A DNA stretch of 64,000 bases from Watersipora subatra. Taxonomy: Eukaryota; Bryozoa; Gymnolaemata; Cheilostomatida; Watersiporidae. Positions 30,859 through 45,800 of this stretch are shown piece by piece. Positions within the stretch are counted from its first letter, which is position 1. Each line of letters starts with the position of its first letter. The stretch spans positions 29,727,870 through 29,791,869 of the forward strand of contig NC_088712.1 of NCBI RefSeq assembly GCF_963576615.1, read 5' to 3'. The notes beneath the pieces were generated by a model, which worked only from the letters and a program-made list of their open reading frames with translations, was not told where the DNA came from and ran no database searches. Position numbers and translations under genes: made by a program.

Positions 30859-33800
30859 CTAAATGTAGTAATCATAGGTAGTGTATCACATTATAGATTA
30901 GATGATATACATACTAGCAATCATAGTTAGAGTATCATACTATAGATTAGATGATATACATACTAGTAATCCTAAGTAGAATATCATACTATAGATTAGA
31001 TGATATACATACCAGTAATCATAGGTAGAGTATCACGTTATAGATTAGATGATATACATATCAGTAATCATAGATAGATATCATGTTATAGATTAGATGA
31101 TATACATACAAGTAATTCTAGGTAGAGTATCATGTTATAGATTAGATGATATATATACTAGTAATCCTAAGTAGAGTATCATACTATAGATTAGATGATA
31201 TACATACCAGTAATCATAGGTAGAGTATCACGTTATAGATTAGATGATATACATATCAGTAATCATAGATAGTTATCATGTTATAGATTAGATGATATAC
31301 ATACAAGTAATCCTAAGTAGAGTATCATACTATAGATTAGATGATATACCCTAGGACACTTATATTTCGCTAGTATTTAGTTTTGTGAGTAGCTCACAGA
31401 GTAAAATTTCGAAGCAACTTAAGTTCGCAGTTCTGATGAGTGCGAAAATATAGTGATGTGAAAATAAATGCAGTGGAACAAACATAATTATATTCCTCAG
31501 GTTCGGTTCATCGATAAAAAAAATTTCAATTTGCGACTAGTTTGTAATTGTGAACCGCAGGTAGAATGGTGTGGGCAAGGTCGATAATGCAATTTGATCG
31601 CTTGCTGCCATTTGTTTCTTGGACTATCAACAGGCCAGTTTTCACTGGGGCAGCTGGCCGGCTGAGCCGCCCCAACTTTTTGGGAATTTTTTACGGTAAG
31701 TAATGTCCAACTCGAAAAACTCGCCCTCAGATAAAATGTAACATTTCATCTCAAACACAAGGTCAACTCAAACGGATTTGTTTGGTCAGTTCCAACGCAA
31801 TGATAAATTCCTTCAGATAACTCGACCTCAACATCCTTTATTCGAAAAGTTATTTGCCCAACGGCCATGGACGCGGTTTTTATCGCTGTAGAATGTCACT
31901 TCATTCCAAGCCATAGAGACAAACATCAACTTCTAGTAGTTCTTAGGCATCATTATTATCATCATCAGAGGCAAAATATTTTTGTTAACGACTTTTATAA
32001 AGGTTTGCAAAAGATTAAGTTTTATCAATCACCCGCTTGGCCATGTCCCATCGAAAGCGTAAAAGCCTCCGAATGAACTTGAAATAAAATCTGCAAAATT
32101 GATCTTTGTTAAAACGCTCAAAAGGAAAAGATGTTTTTTTTCTGAGCGTATTAACTGCGGTCATGTTTTGCTTATGTTAATTTAAAAACGCCTCGTCAGT
32201 CACATCACTTAAAACAAAACAAATCTCAAAAAATTACAAGTTATTGAAGAGGTGTCAGTGGTGAATCCAAACCTTCCCAGAGCCATGCTGCTTGTGTAAT
32301 ACTACGAGTGTCAGTGCATGTGTCTTATTTTCTTTCAACACACGGTGCTCACTGCATTGATTGATGTCTCCAGCAAACGATAACGCTAACTAATGCATGT
32401 GCATTGACATCAAATTCCTATCATTATAAATCATTCCTAATGGGAAAATAATCCTAAATAATTGCAAAATAATAACGTAATAAATTTTGACAGCCAAATT
32501 ATTTTGTCGGTTTATATTTTAACGATGCTATAGTGGTAGTTAAAAACGTTAAAATAAATGTTGTTATAAAATTCAATTATACAGTATCAATGAACAAAGC
32601 TATTTAGTTTCGCTTTTTCGCTCATTTGTTATGATAGTTTAGTGCACATGAAACTTTCGCGAGAGGATGACACTGCGAAAACGCGAAAGTTAGATGCCGC
32701 GAATACATAAGTGTCCTAGGGTACATAGCAGTAATCCTAGGTAGAGTATCACGTTATAGATTAGATGATATACATACAAGTAATTCTAGGTAGAGTATCA
32801 TGTTATAGATTAGATGATATATATACTAGTAATCCTAAGTAGAGTATCATACTATAGATTAGATGATATACATATCAGTAATCATAGATAGATATCATGT
32901 TATAGATCAGATGATATACATACCAGTAATCATAGATAGAGTATCACGTTATAGATTAGATGATATACATATCAGTAATCATAGGTGGAGTATCATGTTA
33001 TAGATTAAATGATATACATACCAGTAATCATAGATAGATATCATGTTATAAATTAGATGATATACAAACCAGTGATCATAGGTAGAGTATCATACTACTT
33101 GATTAGATGATATACATACTAGTGATCATAGGTAGAGTATCATACTATAGATTAGATGATATACATAGCAGCAATCATATGTAGAGTATCACGTTATAGA
33201 TTAGATGATATACATATCAGTAATCATAGATAGATATCATGTTATAGATTAGATAGTATACAGACCAGTGATCATAGGTAGAGTATCATACTATAGATTA
33301 GATGATATACATACTAGTAATCATAGGTAGAATATTATGATATGGATTAGATAATATACATACTGGTAATCATAGGTAGAGTATCATACTATTAGATTAG
33401 ATGATATACATACTAGTGATCATAGGTAGAGTATCATACTATAGATTAGATGATATACATAGCAGCAATCATATGTAGAGTAGCACGTTATAGATTAGAT
33501 GATATACATATCAGTAATCATAGATAAATATCATGTTATAGATTAGATAATATACAGACCAGTGATCATAGATAGAGTATCATACTATAGATTAGATGAT
33601 ATACATACCAGTTATCATAGGTAGAATATCATGATATGGATTAGATAATATACATAGTGGTAATCATACGTAACGCATTATTCTATGGCTAAAGCCCGTG
33701 CTAACATTAACAGACAAAAGCACATAGTTTGAAGAGAAAAGCACTTAACTGGGTTAGTAGCCCTACCTATCACTATCACAGTGTCCCCAGCTCGAAAAGA

Positions 33801-36800
33801 CAACTCTTCTTCAGAGTTCTTGTTAGGTGAACGCGTGGAGGGGTTGTAGTCAAACTGCGCTACCATTCGCTGCTCCATGTTTTTGATTTCCTCTACTAAG
33901 TTGCTAGGCACATAACCCTTGCGTCCATTCAACTACAACATCAAAAATACTCCTGAACAAACTTTCGCTGTACGATACCCCGATAGTGCTCTACAATTAA
34001 CTGTAAAGATTCAAAACAGACAGACAAAAAGTAGTCTGATAAACCAGTAGACATACGATATGTACGTAAATCTAAACAAAGCAGTAGAACTTTACTAAGT
34101 TTCTCCACAGAGACAGCGTAGTGACACACCCCCAAATATTGCTGCAATGACATCATGGCAACAGCCTGTCACTCTCATTCTGCCGTGATTCAGCGTCACT
34201 GTTTGGAAGCAAAACAAGCGTGTGATGCAACATCTTTGTGCCATAAAAACTACCTTAGCGACCAACAAGGTTGCACTTGTGAGTACATGTAGGTCTTGCT
34301 TACAACCTTGACATGAAATACCTAAATACAACCTTGACATAACGCGTTGTACAACCATCGCTTTACTATAGTGTCCTGTGGAACCATGATCTGCTTGTCA
34401 GCCCAGTGTATAGCTTCGGCACCGGGGCACTCAAAAGTCACTACACTTTCGCTGCACAGAAACTTAGTAACTGTAACATGGCTGCATCGACTAGAGAGGC
34501 TCGTAAAGCGCTTGGCTGTTTATAGTAAAGTTGACCTTGTTATGAGCTGACAAAAACAGAAGTGTCATAAAGTGGACAAGGACACAGTTAAACGACCAGA
34601 AAGAATTTTAACTATTCCACGTTGAAGTGCTGGTCTCTCAACCAAATCATCAGATCATAGAAATTTTTGTCATTTTTCTTTAGCAACATTGTTTGCAGTT
34701 TTATAAACTCCCAATTTGTTGCTGAGATATTTGCACAAGTGCTTACAAGCCTAGCCAATATTTGAGCTGCAACAGTACAGAACGTGACAAGGACAAGGTT
34801 ACCTCTCCCAAGTAGAAGCCATCTTCATCAAGCTCTCCGCAAACAGTGATGATATCTCCAGCCTGAAAACCTAGTTCCTCATTTACAGCATCCTTGTTAG
34901 GAGACATGCTCGCTGGCTCGTAGTCATAGACTGCTTTGAAGGATCTTAGACTAGCCCCTGAACGATTAGTTGAACTAGCACTCTGATTTTGACTGACTGG
35001 TGATGTAAGGGCACCTGCACAGAGAGTAACAAATGAAGACATACGAGCAGAGGTCGGTTAACACACCATAAAACCTCCATTTGAGTGTCACCTTTATTTA
35101 AACATCACCTCTTATAGAATGCCACTATAAGAGAAGAGTTGAAAAATGTAGCACCACCTTTTAACAAAATGACACCTAAAGTATGCCGCCACTTTGACAT
35201 TTGTTATGTTTTGTTATGGATCTTCATGAACCCGTAATAGAAAGTTATCAGTAGAAAATTCTCCACAAAATAGTACTAATAATTACTAGATTACATAAAT
35301 AATAATGAGTTCTTCCATTGCTGTTGTCATGGTTGCCCTGGTTTTAGTGTTAGTGTACCTAAAAAAATTGATTATTACAACTAGAAATTCCCGTTATACA
35401 ACCCACTGCCAAAGTGATAATGGAAAAAGAAAGGGTACTGCTGGTTAAAAAATGCAGCATTAGCAGTAAAATGGCACTGCAATGCAATAGGAGAACTGCA
35501 ATGGTAGCTGTAATTTACTGGGTGTTATTATGTACAGCAAACAACAATAATGAAAGGAAAAGATTATATGTTTATATCTCTCCCCTGCAATAGGATAAAT
35601 GCAATATTAGAAGTAAAATGGCAAGCTGCTGTGTAATATACACAGGCTGGGGGGCTGTATATCATTGGTCATAGCAACCAATATCAAGAAGTTGTGATAT
35701 TTATCTAGATTTCTGTATTTATATCCAAAAAATTATGCTTAATTTAAAAATCTAAACAGATTTTAGCTGGTTGTCATAGAAATAGATGCATATCTATAAA
35801 AAAGGTAGGTCTATTACTTAATTTTGCAGACATTAAAAACGGCTTGGCAGAACCGAGATATTTGGCACAGCCGCAGTATCATCATCAACAAAATCTTTAG
35901 AAAAATAATAACAGTAACATATTGCACACCATCGGTCACTATATACTTCGATCTTGTAAATTCGAATGATTATTCTTATAACTATATATTATAATAATCT
36001 TATAAAATCGAATAATTATTCTTACAATTAAATACTGTAGCAATCTTATAAGAATCGTTAGAAAAATATCATCGTTATTTCCTTTACTTTCACTGCATTG
36101 GACATCAGTTGGAATACCAAAGTAATCATTATAAGTGTCCAAAATGTCAAAGTCCGGTAGAATCGGCAAAAAAGAAACGATTACTTTTCAGTACTTTTAC
36201 GTTAATTACAGAAACCTTCGGCAATTGGACAATGCCATAAACTGGTGAAATGTACACGTTTTTCTTGTGAAATGCGCACAACTTAATGGTTCTACTCTCT
36301 GTCGCACGACATTATCGGCGTTTCGTTGGCCAGTCTTAATTTTGATTCAAAAACGCTTGTCAAGTTGTAATGGCGATTTTAGGCCAAATTAATCTGCCTA
36401 TGTATGTATAATCCGATAAGATGGGTAAACTTTAGGATATTAAATCAACTTTTCAAAGACTTAGTGACATATTTAAATAGGTTTTTATGTGTTTTGTATC
36501 ATTATTATAATTAAACGACTCTACACAAAAATGGTTAAATTTTTCGATGTGATTTCGGTACAAGAGTTTGGTCACGGCCATTGACGGATAATTTTTCGGG
36601 AGTTGTGTGCGCATATGCATTTATCATAAAGCTCCCAAACAATCGCTTCGCTCATGTTTGGTCGTGGAATCCTCAGAATTATATTCCGATTCAAAGTCGC
36701 TGAGGCCCATATTTGATCCATTGTCTTCAAACTCGTTCACAAGGCGATTTACAACCTAATCAGAAGCTTTTATCTCATACTTAGACGTACAGTGCACTTC

Positions 36801-39800
36801 CATACAGTGCACTCCCATACAGTGCACTCTCGTACAGTGCACCCCTGTACAGCGCACTCCCGTACAGTGCACTTCCATACAGTGCACTCCCATACAGGGC
36901 ACCCCCATACGGTGCACTCCCATACAGCGCACCCCCGAGTTATGATTACCCTGTTATACGGTTTTTCACCTAACGGTGTGGCGTATGATGTTTTTTCATC
37001 CCCGCCATACAACATTTTGTTCGCGATTCAATATCAACAAAAATCTCTCTCAAAATTAAAATTTGGCAGTCAGTGTGGTAAATATGTGAAAGTAACAAAA
37101 ATGTTGATACGCTATTTGCAGAAATCCCTCCCAATACGCTTGAAAGAGATATGATGCTCACTCTTAGACCAGCGTTATAAGTTATAGTGAAACCGAAATT
37201 AAAAACAGATAGAGGATGAAATTTTACGGACGGTCATCAATTAAACGAATTTGTTCGTAAATTGTTTCAGACTGTAACTCGTTCAGCAGTACAAAAAAAG
37301 TTGAGGTCAGCAAACACTTTGGAAGGTATTGAACAGCCAGAAGATAAAATCGTTCCGTACGAAAGCGACCTGAACGCAGCTGGCCAAGCAAACGATGCAA
37401 AAATTTTTGTTTCAAAAATGTTAATTTCTGTTTCTACATGTATTATAATCATGATTAGTTTATGTTTGCTTTTTATAATTATTTGTTTATTTATATAGAC
37501 TGGACGTAGTACATTGTATTGTTACATTTTATTGCAGATCGTAACCACTAAATAAACTTAAGTTACTGTAGGTAACTATAGTTACTGAAGTTCGCATACT
37601 ATTTTGTTACAAATTTTTAATATGTACAATACATATATAAAACATTGCTTTTTCTACCAGGGGGTGTTTGGACTCTATAATTTCTATGGGTTTTTATATC
37701 CCTCTATATGACATTCTCACCTTATGATGCCAACACTAGAACGAATTAATGTCATATGGCGAGGGTGCACTGTATAAGAAGAAATGGTTTTGGAGAAAGT
37801 GAATTAGCCTTCTTATAAAATGAATTTTAAACTGTAACTGTGGGGTTTTGCACTCGGCCCTGTAGGAGAGTGCAAAATATAGGCGACATAAATTTCGCTT
37901 AGCCCACCTAAAAGGGTTAAACATTTTTCTTCCAACATTTTCGAATAGCTAGTAGAAAAATAAAGCGCAAACCTCTAATAGAATGCCACTATGGAAAAAG
38001 GGTTGAAAAATAGAGCGCCAAACTCTAATAGAATGCCACTATGGGAAAAGGGTTGAAAAATAGAGCGCCAACCTCTAATAGAATGCCACTATGGAAAAAA
38101 GGTTGAAAAATAGAGCGCCAACCTCTAATAGAATGCCACTATGAGAGAAGGGTTAAAAAATAGAGCACTGTAACGCTCAAATTGTGGTTTTACGGTATGC
38201 GTATACATCAAGTTAACGGTGAAATGTGACATGTACAAGCAATGACAAAGGTTTTATTGATGCGCAGAGACAAAAAATGGTTCCATAAAAACATATAAGT
38301 GATAACCAACCTTTTGCTTGGCTAGATGACCTGCTCCGTTTCTCACTAGATTGATGACGATGTCTATTTGATGACTGAGAGACGCTGCCTGATTCATGCC
38401 TGACATGGTGTTGACTATCAGGTTTGACTACACGAGTCTTTTCCTACCAAGTAGCGAGATATTGACCTCTATTGAAAATATTGAAAATATCTATAGAACT
38501 CAACACACATGTTGATGTAGAATTCCTCATGTCTATGCATTTAGGAACATACATATCTACATATATGTCTACGTTGGATTGCTACACAAACGGGAAATAT
38601 ACAGAAATAACAGCATAGTTATAGTGAACATTTGTATTGGTATGCTCGTATATATATAGTATATCTGTATACTTTGTATATATAGATACAGTATATATAC
38701 AGTATATCTATATACTTTATATATATAGATACAGTATATATACAGTATATATATACATATATAGCTACATATATAGATATATTACATAAATCATATCTAG
38801 ATACATATATTTATATATCTAAATACGGTGAGCAGTCATCAAGACAATCAGCAAACTGCAGCACTCATCTATATACACGTATATACTAGCTGTACTACCC
38901 GGCGTTGCACAGGTATTAAAAAAGTCTTTGGACAGAAAATTGATTTGTATTTAACATATAACAACATTTGCCATTCTAACTTTCAAACTACATATCATGA
39001 GAAAAGTGTTTTGTGTAGTTGAAATAAATTAGGAAAGAAAATGAAAACAACTGTAAAGGTTTTCAAACTTTGTCAAACAACTTTTAAATTTCATATCATG
39101 AGGAAAGTGTTTCGTGCAGGTCAAATAAATTAAAAAAATAAAACGACTATAAAAAGGTTTAGATGTAAAAGTGAAATAATTAGCAAGTAATAGCTAAAAT
39201 AAGTCGATATTGCTACGATTACAATAAAAAGATGATTCAGTAATGATACAAATAATACAAACTGAAAAAACAAAATAAAAGTCCTGAATATGTAGAATTA
39301 ATAATAAACAATGAGTGCATAGAAGTGTGTGTATAAAAAAGGTTACTGTTCCAGCAAAAGCTATTCATCTAAACTCTGAATACGACGATACTGGTACCTC
39401 TCGATACCGGTACACATGTAAAAATGAGCTATCGTACTGTCTTTGTCTGACCTAATGGAGAGATAATGTCGAGGCTTTTCCCACGGAAAAAATATATTTG
39501 TCCGCGTGAGAAGAATTGGCCTTGACCCCAGATATAGTAATTGAACTTTACAAAAAATATTTCTAAACAGGGACATCGTAACGCGTGACCGCATTGGTAA
39601 CATAATCAGCATGCTCTGTAGCTGGAGTGACACACGTACCCACACACTTGCTTTGAGAAATATATATATAGATAGTCATGCTACAGACAGTACTGTTTCG
39701 GCTATTGAAGCCTCATCAGTGCAGCTTAGAGCTGACAAGGAAGACAAATCCAATACCCACAAATATATATCTATATAAATTTCTCAAAGTTAGTTTTCTG

Positions 39801-42800
39801 TCATCTGTCCTTCGGTATGTCCAGTTATAGCTATTAAAACCTTGGAATTAAAATCCCCATCCTGATGAATTTGAACTCACGGAGATTGCGTCCGCAAGGT
39901 TTTTTACCACGAGCTCGACCACTGAGCTACGAAAGCCATATTCATCAAACACAATATCGTATACCGTAGCACACGCTAAATGATGTATTATTTGAAACTA
40001 TGAATTCTATGAAATACGATGCCTTTTTGCGTTTTCGTAAAATTTCATTTCCGGCTTTTCGCAAGGTTCAATTGCTAAATCGGTAAAGGCCAACTTTTAC
40101 CGCAAACAATTGTATAATCTTGAGTAGGAATAACCTCTACATTCTCTCTCTGTTCGGTCAGACAAATACAGTACAATATCTCATTTTTACATGTTTACAA
40201 GTATCGAGAGGTACCAGTATCGCCATATTCAAAGTTTTGTTGGATATTTTCTGCTGGAACAGTAACCTTTTTATATATACAGACTTTCATGTACTCATTG
40301 TTTATTTTTTCTTTCAATTTATTTACATAATAAATATAATAATATTAACATATTATTTTGTTCTATTTTTAATGATGATGATTTTTATCAGGAGGTGATC
40401 GCATTAGATAATTACTATGGATTTCTATACCACTCTATTTACGTCTATAGCCTACGATAATTTTCGCATGGCTTCACTGACATGCGAAAATTGGCATGCC
40501 ATTGAAACGAACTAACATCATATAATTCTATAACAAATAATTTTTTATCGTAATCGTAGCAAAACAGACTTACTTTACTATTAGCTAATAATTTCAAACG
40601 GTACAGTTGTTTGACAATCTTGTTTGATAATCTTTACAGTTGTTTTATTTCTTCTCTTTATTTAAACTGCACAAAACACTTTTCTCATGATATAAAGTTT
40701 GAAGGTTAGAATAGTAACTGTTGTTATAAGGTAAATAAAAATAAATTTTTTGTGCAAAGACTTTTATAACCCAGGCAATGCCTGGCATTCGCCTAGTATA
40801 TCTATATAGATTACAGCTGATAGTGCTGCAGATTGCTGATTGGCTTGATGACTGCTCACTATATTAGGGTTTCATGTGCAGTACATTTAGGTGTACACAA
40901 ATATATCACATACTGTTTAATATATATATATACAACGTATACACAATATATATACAGTATATTATAAATATCTAACATACTGTATTATATACGTCTACAG
41001 CCTAATATACTGCATATATAATATACTGTATATATACAATATACTATATAGATGTATACCTACAGGTACATAAACCATAAAATAGTGAGCAGTCAATAAA
41101 TGTAATTAGCATAGTTATATGATGGACATTACAGCGAGGCAAACATAAACATCTCTCAAGTACCTTCTTTGTCAAAGACTTGATCATTTTCTGAATCGAC
41201 TTCTTTTTCAGCGCAGACGAGTTTGATTTTGGACTTGAGACTTGCCCATTTCTAGCTTCCTCAACTGTCACCTTACCTGAACGTTGAAGCAGAAGTTATA
41301 TCAGCTCCAAGAAGAAGGATTATTACTATCGATTTAAGCTTATGACGATGCATTTTGACGCTAGTACGCTATGGAATGACTAACTTATTGGCATACTGCC
41401 AGCGCATATTGACTCTCACCTACAACCATAGACCTATTAACTATACTTGATAAATTTAGGACTGTAATTAGGATGCGTCCTATACACAGTTTTTTACATC
41501 GTTTTTGGGGTTAAATATCGACTGCGTCCTATACATGGTATCGTCCTATACATGGTATCGTCCTATACACGGTATCGTTCTACACGCGGGTATTTACGGT
41601 AATCTCAGATCAAGGCTCAGCCGACTGGTTGTCTTGAGTCATGTCTAGCCCTTCACAATACGTATAGAAAAGTGTACAACATGTCGCTTGTTTTTTACAA
41701 TTTTCCCTAATGCTGTTTGCGAAACACCCAAGACCCAACATTTATATTCATGGCAGACTGCAATCATCAGTGTACCATTTACCAGCGTGTATGCATTTGA
41801 AATCAGTTGTACACCTAGCTATCTGACAATTTAGCCCATAGCATGGGGCAACATTGATAATTCTGCAATATTTTGGAATAGATCAATCAATAGATATTTT
41901 TACTTGCACTTTACATATGAAATATTCAACTTTGTTTCCAAATTTACAGGGTAGAAAATGCATAGTGTATAAGCTTTGTATCTAAAATTTGTAATAAATA
42001 TTTTGTGTACTTTGGTAGTTATGTCAACTTACATGTAGCAGCAAAAATGTCTCTTCATTATTTCAATGTAAACAATGACTCACTTGCCTGACTAGACGGA
42101 AGTGAACAAAGCAATGATGTTGCGTCACAAAGAATGTGGTTATTTATGTAGGACACCGTGGCTATGCATTGCCCAGTCTAGTATAGTTAATAGGTCTATG
42201 GTACAATGTAGCTAATAGGTAGAATACTCACCAGAATGTCTTTTCAGGCTTTTGTTTTCATTAACTGAAGTGCACTCATTCTCACCTGCAGATACAACAT
42301 TTGCCATCAGACAGCGAGGTACCAGTCTCTCCCCACCTACCGTCTCTCTATCCACCCCTTTGCCTGCCTAACTCCAATGCTTTCTCACTCTTCCCCTCTT
42401 ATCTTTTCCCATCTCCCTCCCTCTCGCTCTATCCACTCTCTCTCAACCTTACTTACTCTCTTCCTCCCTCTTTCTCTCTTCCTCTCTTTTCATCCTCACC
42501 CTCTAACCTTCCCCCTCACGCCAATAAATAATATTATGCAAAGGAAAAAATTTACATTTTTTCCAGCATAACATAAATAGAGCAGAAATATATGGAAATA
42601 TGTAACCCGTTACCCCTAACAGATACTCTTTGGCAATGGGATATTCCTTACTCCATAATTTCATTTAAATCATCAACTCGAAGCTCGTATTTTTGTACTT
42701 GGCTGTTATCACTGTTAACGTGTATGACGGTCTCTCTGAGCGAAATATAGCGATGCAAACAGCTTAAATGAGTTACAATACCGAAACCCTGATGACAGTT

Positions 42801-45800
42801 TAGTAACAGCCCTTTACTTCTCACCAGGCAGAGAGAAATTCTGATTAATCAATCTATTTGTCAACAATACATATTGGTTAAGAAGGTTGGTGTGTGTAAA
42901 CACAGAATATATCGACACTATTTGTCGCTGTCCATCCATATATGTAAACAATGAAGGTTAAAGCACATCAATTACATAAATACTGATTTAGCTTATTCGG
43001 GTTCTTCAATATCTTGGCTTTCATATGAGCCATTGTTTGACATGGTGAGACAGACATTGGTTGGTGTTTATAGGATTTCCCCAGAGCTCTACCGCAGAAA
43101 TCTTCGATGGTATAGGATCAAAAATTGTGATGTCACAATTTTCATATTCGGTGTTGTGTGCTCTTACCGTTTATTTTATTGCTTACTGTTTATACAGACG
43201 GTCCCTACTTACGAACTTTCGAGTTACGAAGAACGGTACATACGAACAGGTCAGCCCGTATATCCGCTGCTAATACCGACGTATTGGCGGCAGAAAGAGC
43301 CACTACTCAGAAGCACCACCCAGCATCCACCTTCCTCTGCCCAGTTCGTTGCAGTGCATAAGTGTGTGAACATATCTCCAGTGTGCAAAAAAACATTTTT
43401 ATTTTTACTCTACGTATTGTAAAGGAATTTGCCGGCCTTTACTTGGCATGATCTAGACTAATAAATAAAGAGAAGAGAGTGCGTGTAGTTTCATTCAGCT
43501 TTTTATTAGCGAAGGAAATTTCACTAGCCGAGGAGCATACGGTATGATATCAACATATGATATCAACCATTCCGGCTAACGGCAAACGGTAAGAACACCG
43601 GCTAACAAGGTGAATAAATAGGACCGCTAGCGCGTTAGTATGACAACAATATAAGTGACGATAAGTGATAGTGTTATGATGAGATATCAGATATAACAAT
43701 AGCATAACGAGTGAAACAACGGTATAATAAAAAGGACAAGACATACAATAAATAAGAAATGCAGTGTCATGGCCCGGCGTCCACCACAGTATTCTCTTCA
43801 TCTTATTAAATATTTTTTCAGTACAAACCAATACAGTTTACTTATACAAGCCTTAAACATACTTATATAAACCTTCAATATACTTATATAGGCCTTGAAC
43901 ATAAATTATAATACAAAATATAGCCCTGAAGCAACTTGCGAACAAATTCACCGTACGAACAATCGTTCGGAACGTAACTCGTTCGTAGGTTGGGGACCGT
44001 CTGTATCTATCAACTATGCTAATGACGCTAGTGGCAGGCGAAGGTTGGACAACTCCAGAGAACCAATGAAGATGACAAAGGAATCAGCGTTATTAGCTCT
44101 CCATGTACAGATTATTTTTATGATAAATAACTCAGATTCCAAGCACCATACTATGTTTTTCCGATGATATTATGCACTAGCTATCTCTTTTTATCGTGAT
44201 GTTGAGGGGCACGACTGAGACTAATTAATTTCAAGCATTGCGCGATTTTGCGAAAGTGCGATTGACAAATAGTCCTAAAGCCACGCAACTGCAGGTCACA
44301 ATTTAATCGATGTGATTTCATCACCTTTATCAACGACAGTATATTTATTGAAGCATAATTAATTAACCCAGAACATGTGTTTGTATTGGTTGGCGTTAGC
44401 GTGATCCCCGGGCATTGTTGATTATCTAAAATCCTAGTTTATTATTAGCGCTCTCTGGGTTTAACAGCACTGATTGGCACAGAAAAGCGCAGCCTCAATG
44501 GCAGCAAAAGGGATCGACGACCTAAGGCTAAAATATAATTATGACATCACATTGTGGGAAGCACAACCAAGTGTTTTTTTTATTGCAGATCATACTTTTG
44601 ACACCCTGTTTTTCATAGTTCTATTATTCTTTGTGTATTGAATATAGGCTCATTCGAAAGCCAAGACTCTGATGTAATTATGTAAAAAAATTATGTAATT
44701 TATGTGCTTTGAGTACCCATAAAGGGTAAGTAATATACACGAAGGGTAAGTACCCATCAAGGGTAAGTAATATACACGAAGGGTAAGTACCCATAAAGGG
44801 TAAGTAATATACATGCTAGACAATGACGTTGATCAAAAGCAGCGAATTGTGATGCGTACCAATAGTTGGTGTAGACTCAGAAGTTGACTGGCCTTGATTA
44901 GTGAGAGTGTCCTGCTTGCCCTCCCCATCCAACTCTTCAAATTCTAAGATTATTGGTGAACATTTGTCATCAATGAGACTAGCAGAGCCCAACTTTACTG
45001 GGTACTTAGGAGTTGAGTGCAGCATCTAAACAGTAAAAACATATGAAGGAATTCGTGGTGCAGATGTGGAAGTAATCTGCCTGAAAGGAATTTCAACTGA
45101 TGAGCTATGTACTACTGTAGTGATGAGTTATGTACTACTGTAGTGATGAGCTATGTACTACTGTAGTGATGAGCTATGTACTACTGTAGTGATGAGCTAT
45201 GTACTAGTGTAGTGATGAGTTATGTATTACTGTAGTGATGAGTCATGTACTACTGTAGTGATGAGTTATGTACTACTGTAGTGATGAGTTATGTACTACT
45301 GGAGTGATGAGTTATGTAATACTGTAGTGATGAGTTATGTTCTACTGTAGTGATGAGTCATATACTACTGTAGCGATGAGTTATGTACTACTGTAGTTAT
45401 GAGTTATGTACTACTGTAGTGATGAGTCATGTACTGCTGTAGTGATGAGTCATGTACTACTGTAGTGATGAGTTATGTACTACTGTAGTGATGAGTTATG
45501 TACTATTGTAGTGATGAGTCATATACTACTGTAGTGATGAGTTATGTACTACTGTAGTTATGAGTTATGTACTACTGTAGTGATGAGTTATGTACTACTG
45601 TAGTGATGAGTCATGTACTACTGTAGTGATGAATTATGTACTACTGGAGTGATGAGTTATGTACTACTGTAGTGATGAGTTATGTACTAATGTAGTGATG
45701 AGTTATGTACTACTGTAGTGATGAGTCATGTACTACTGTAGTGATGAGCTATGTACTATTGTAGTGATGAGTTATGTACTACTGTAGTGATGAGTCATGT

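Noticed and set aside
36792-37015. Repeat-coded Cys-rich ORF (CTVWECTVWKC) on the minus strand
   Set aside because: It is the 15-bp amplified transposon end, not a cysteine-rich peptide gene.
42301-42571. Pro/Ser/Leu-rich ORFs
   Set aside because: Pyrimidine-rich tract (ctctctccctc) next to the RIM-BP exon acceptor on the other strand; low complexity only.
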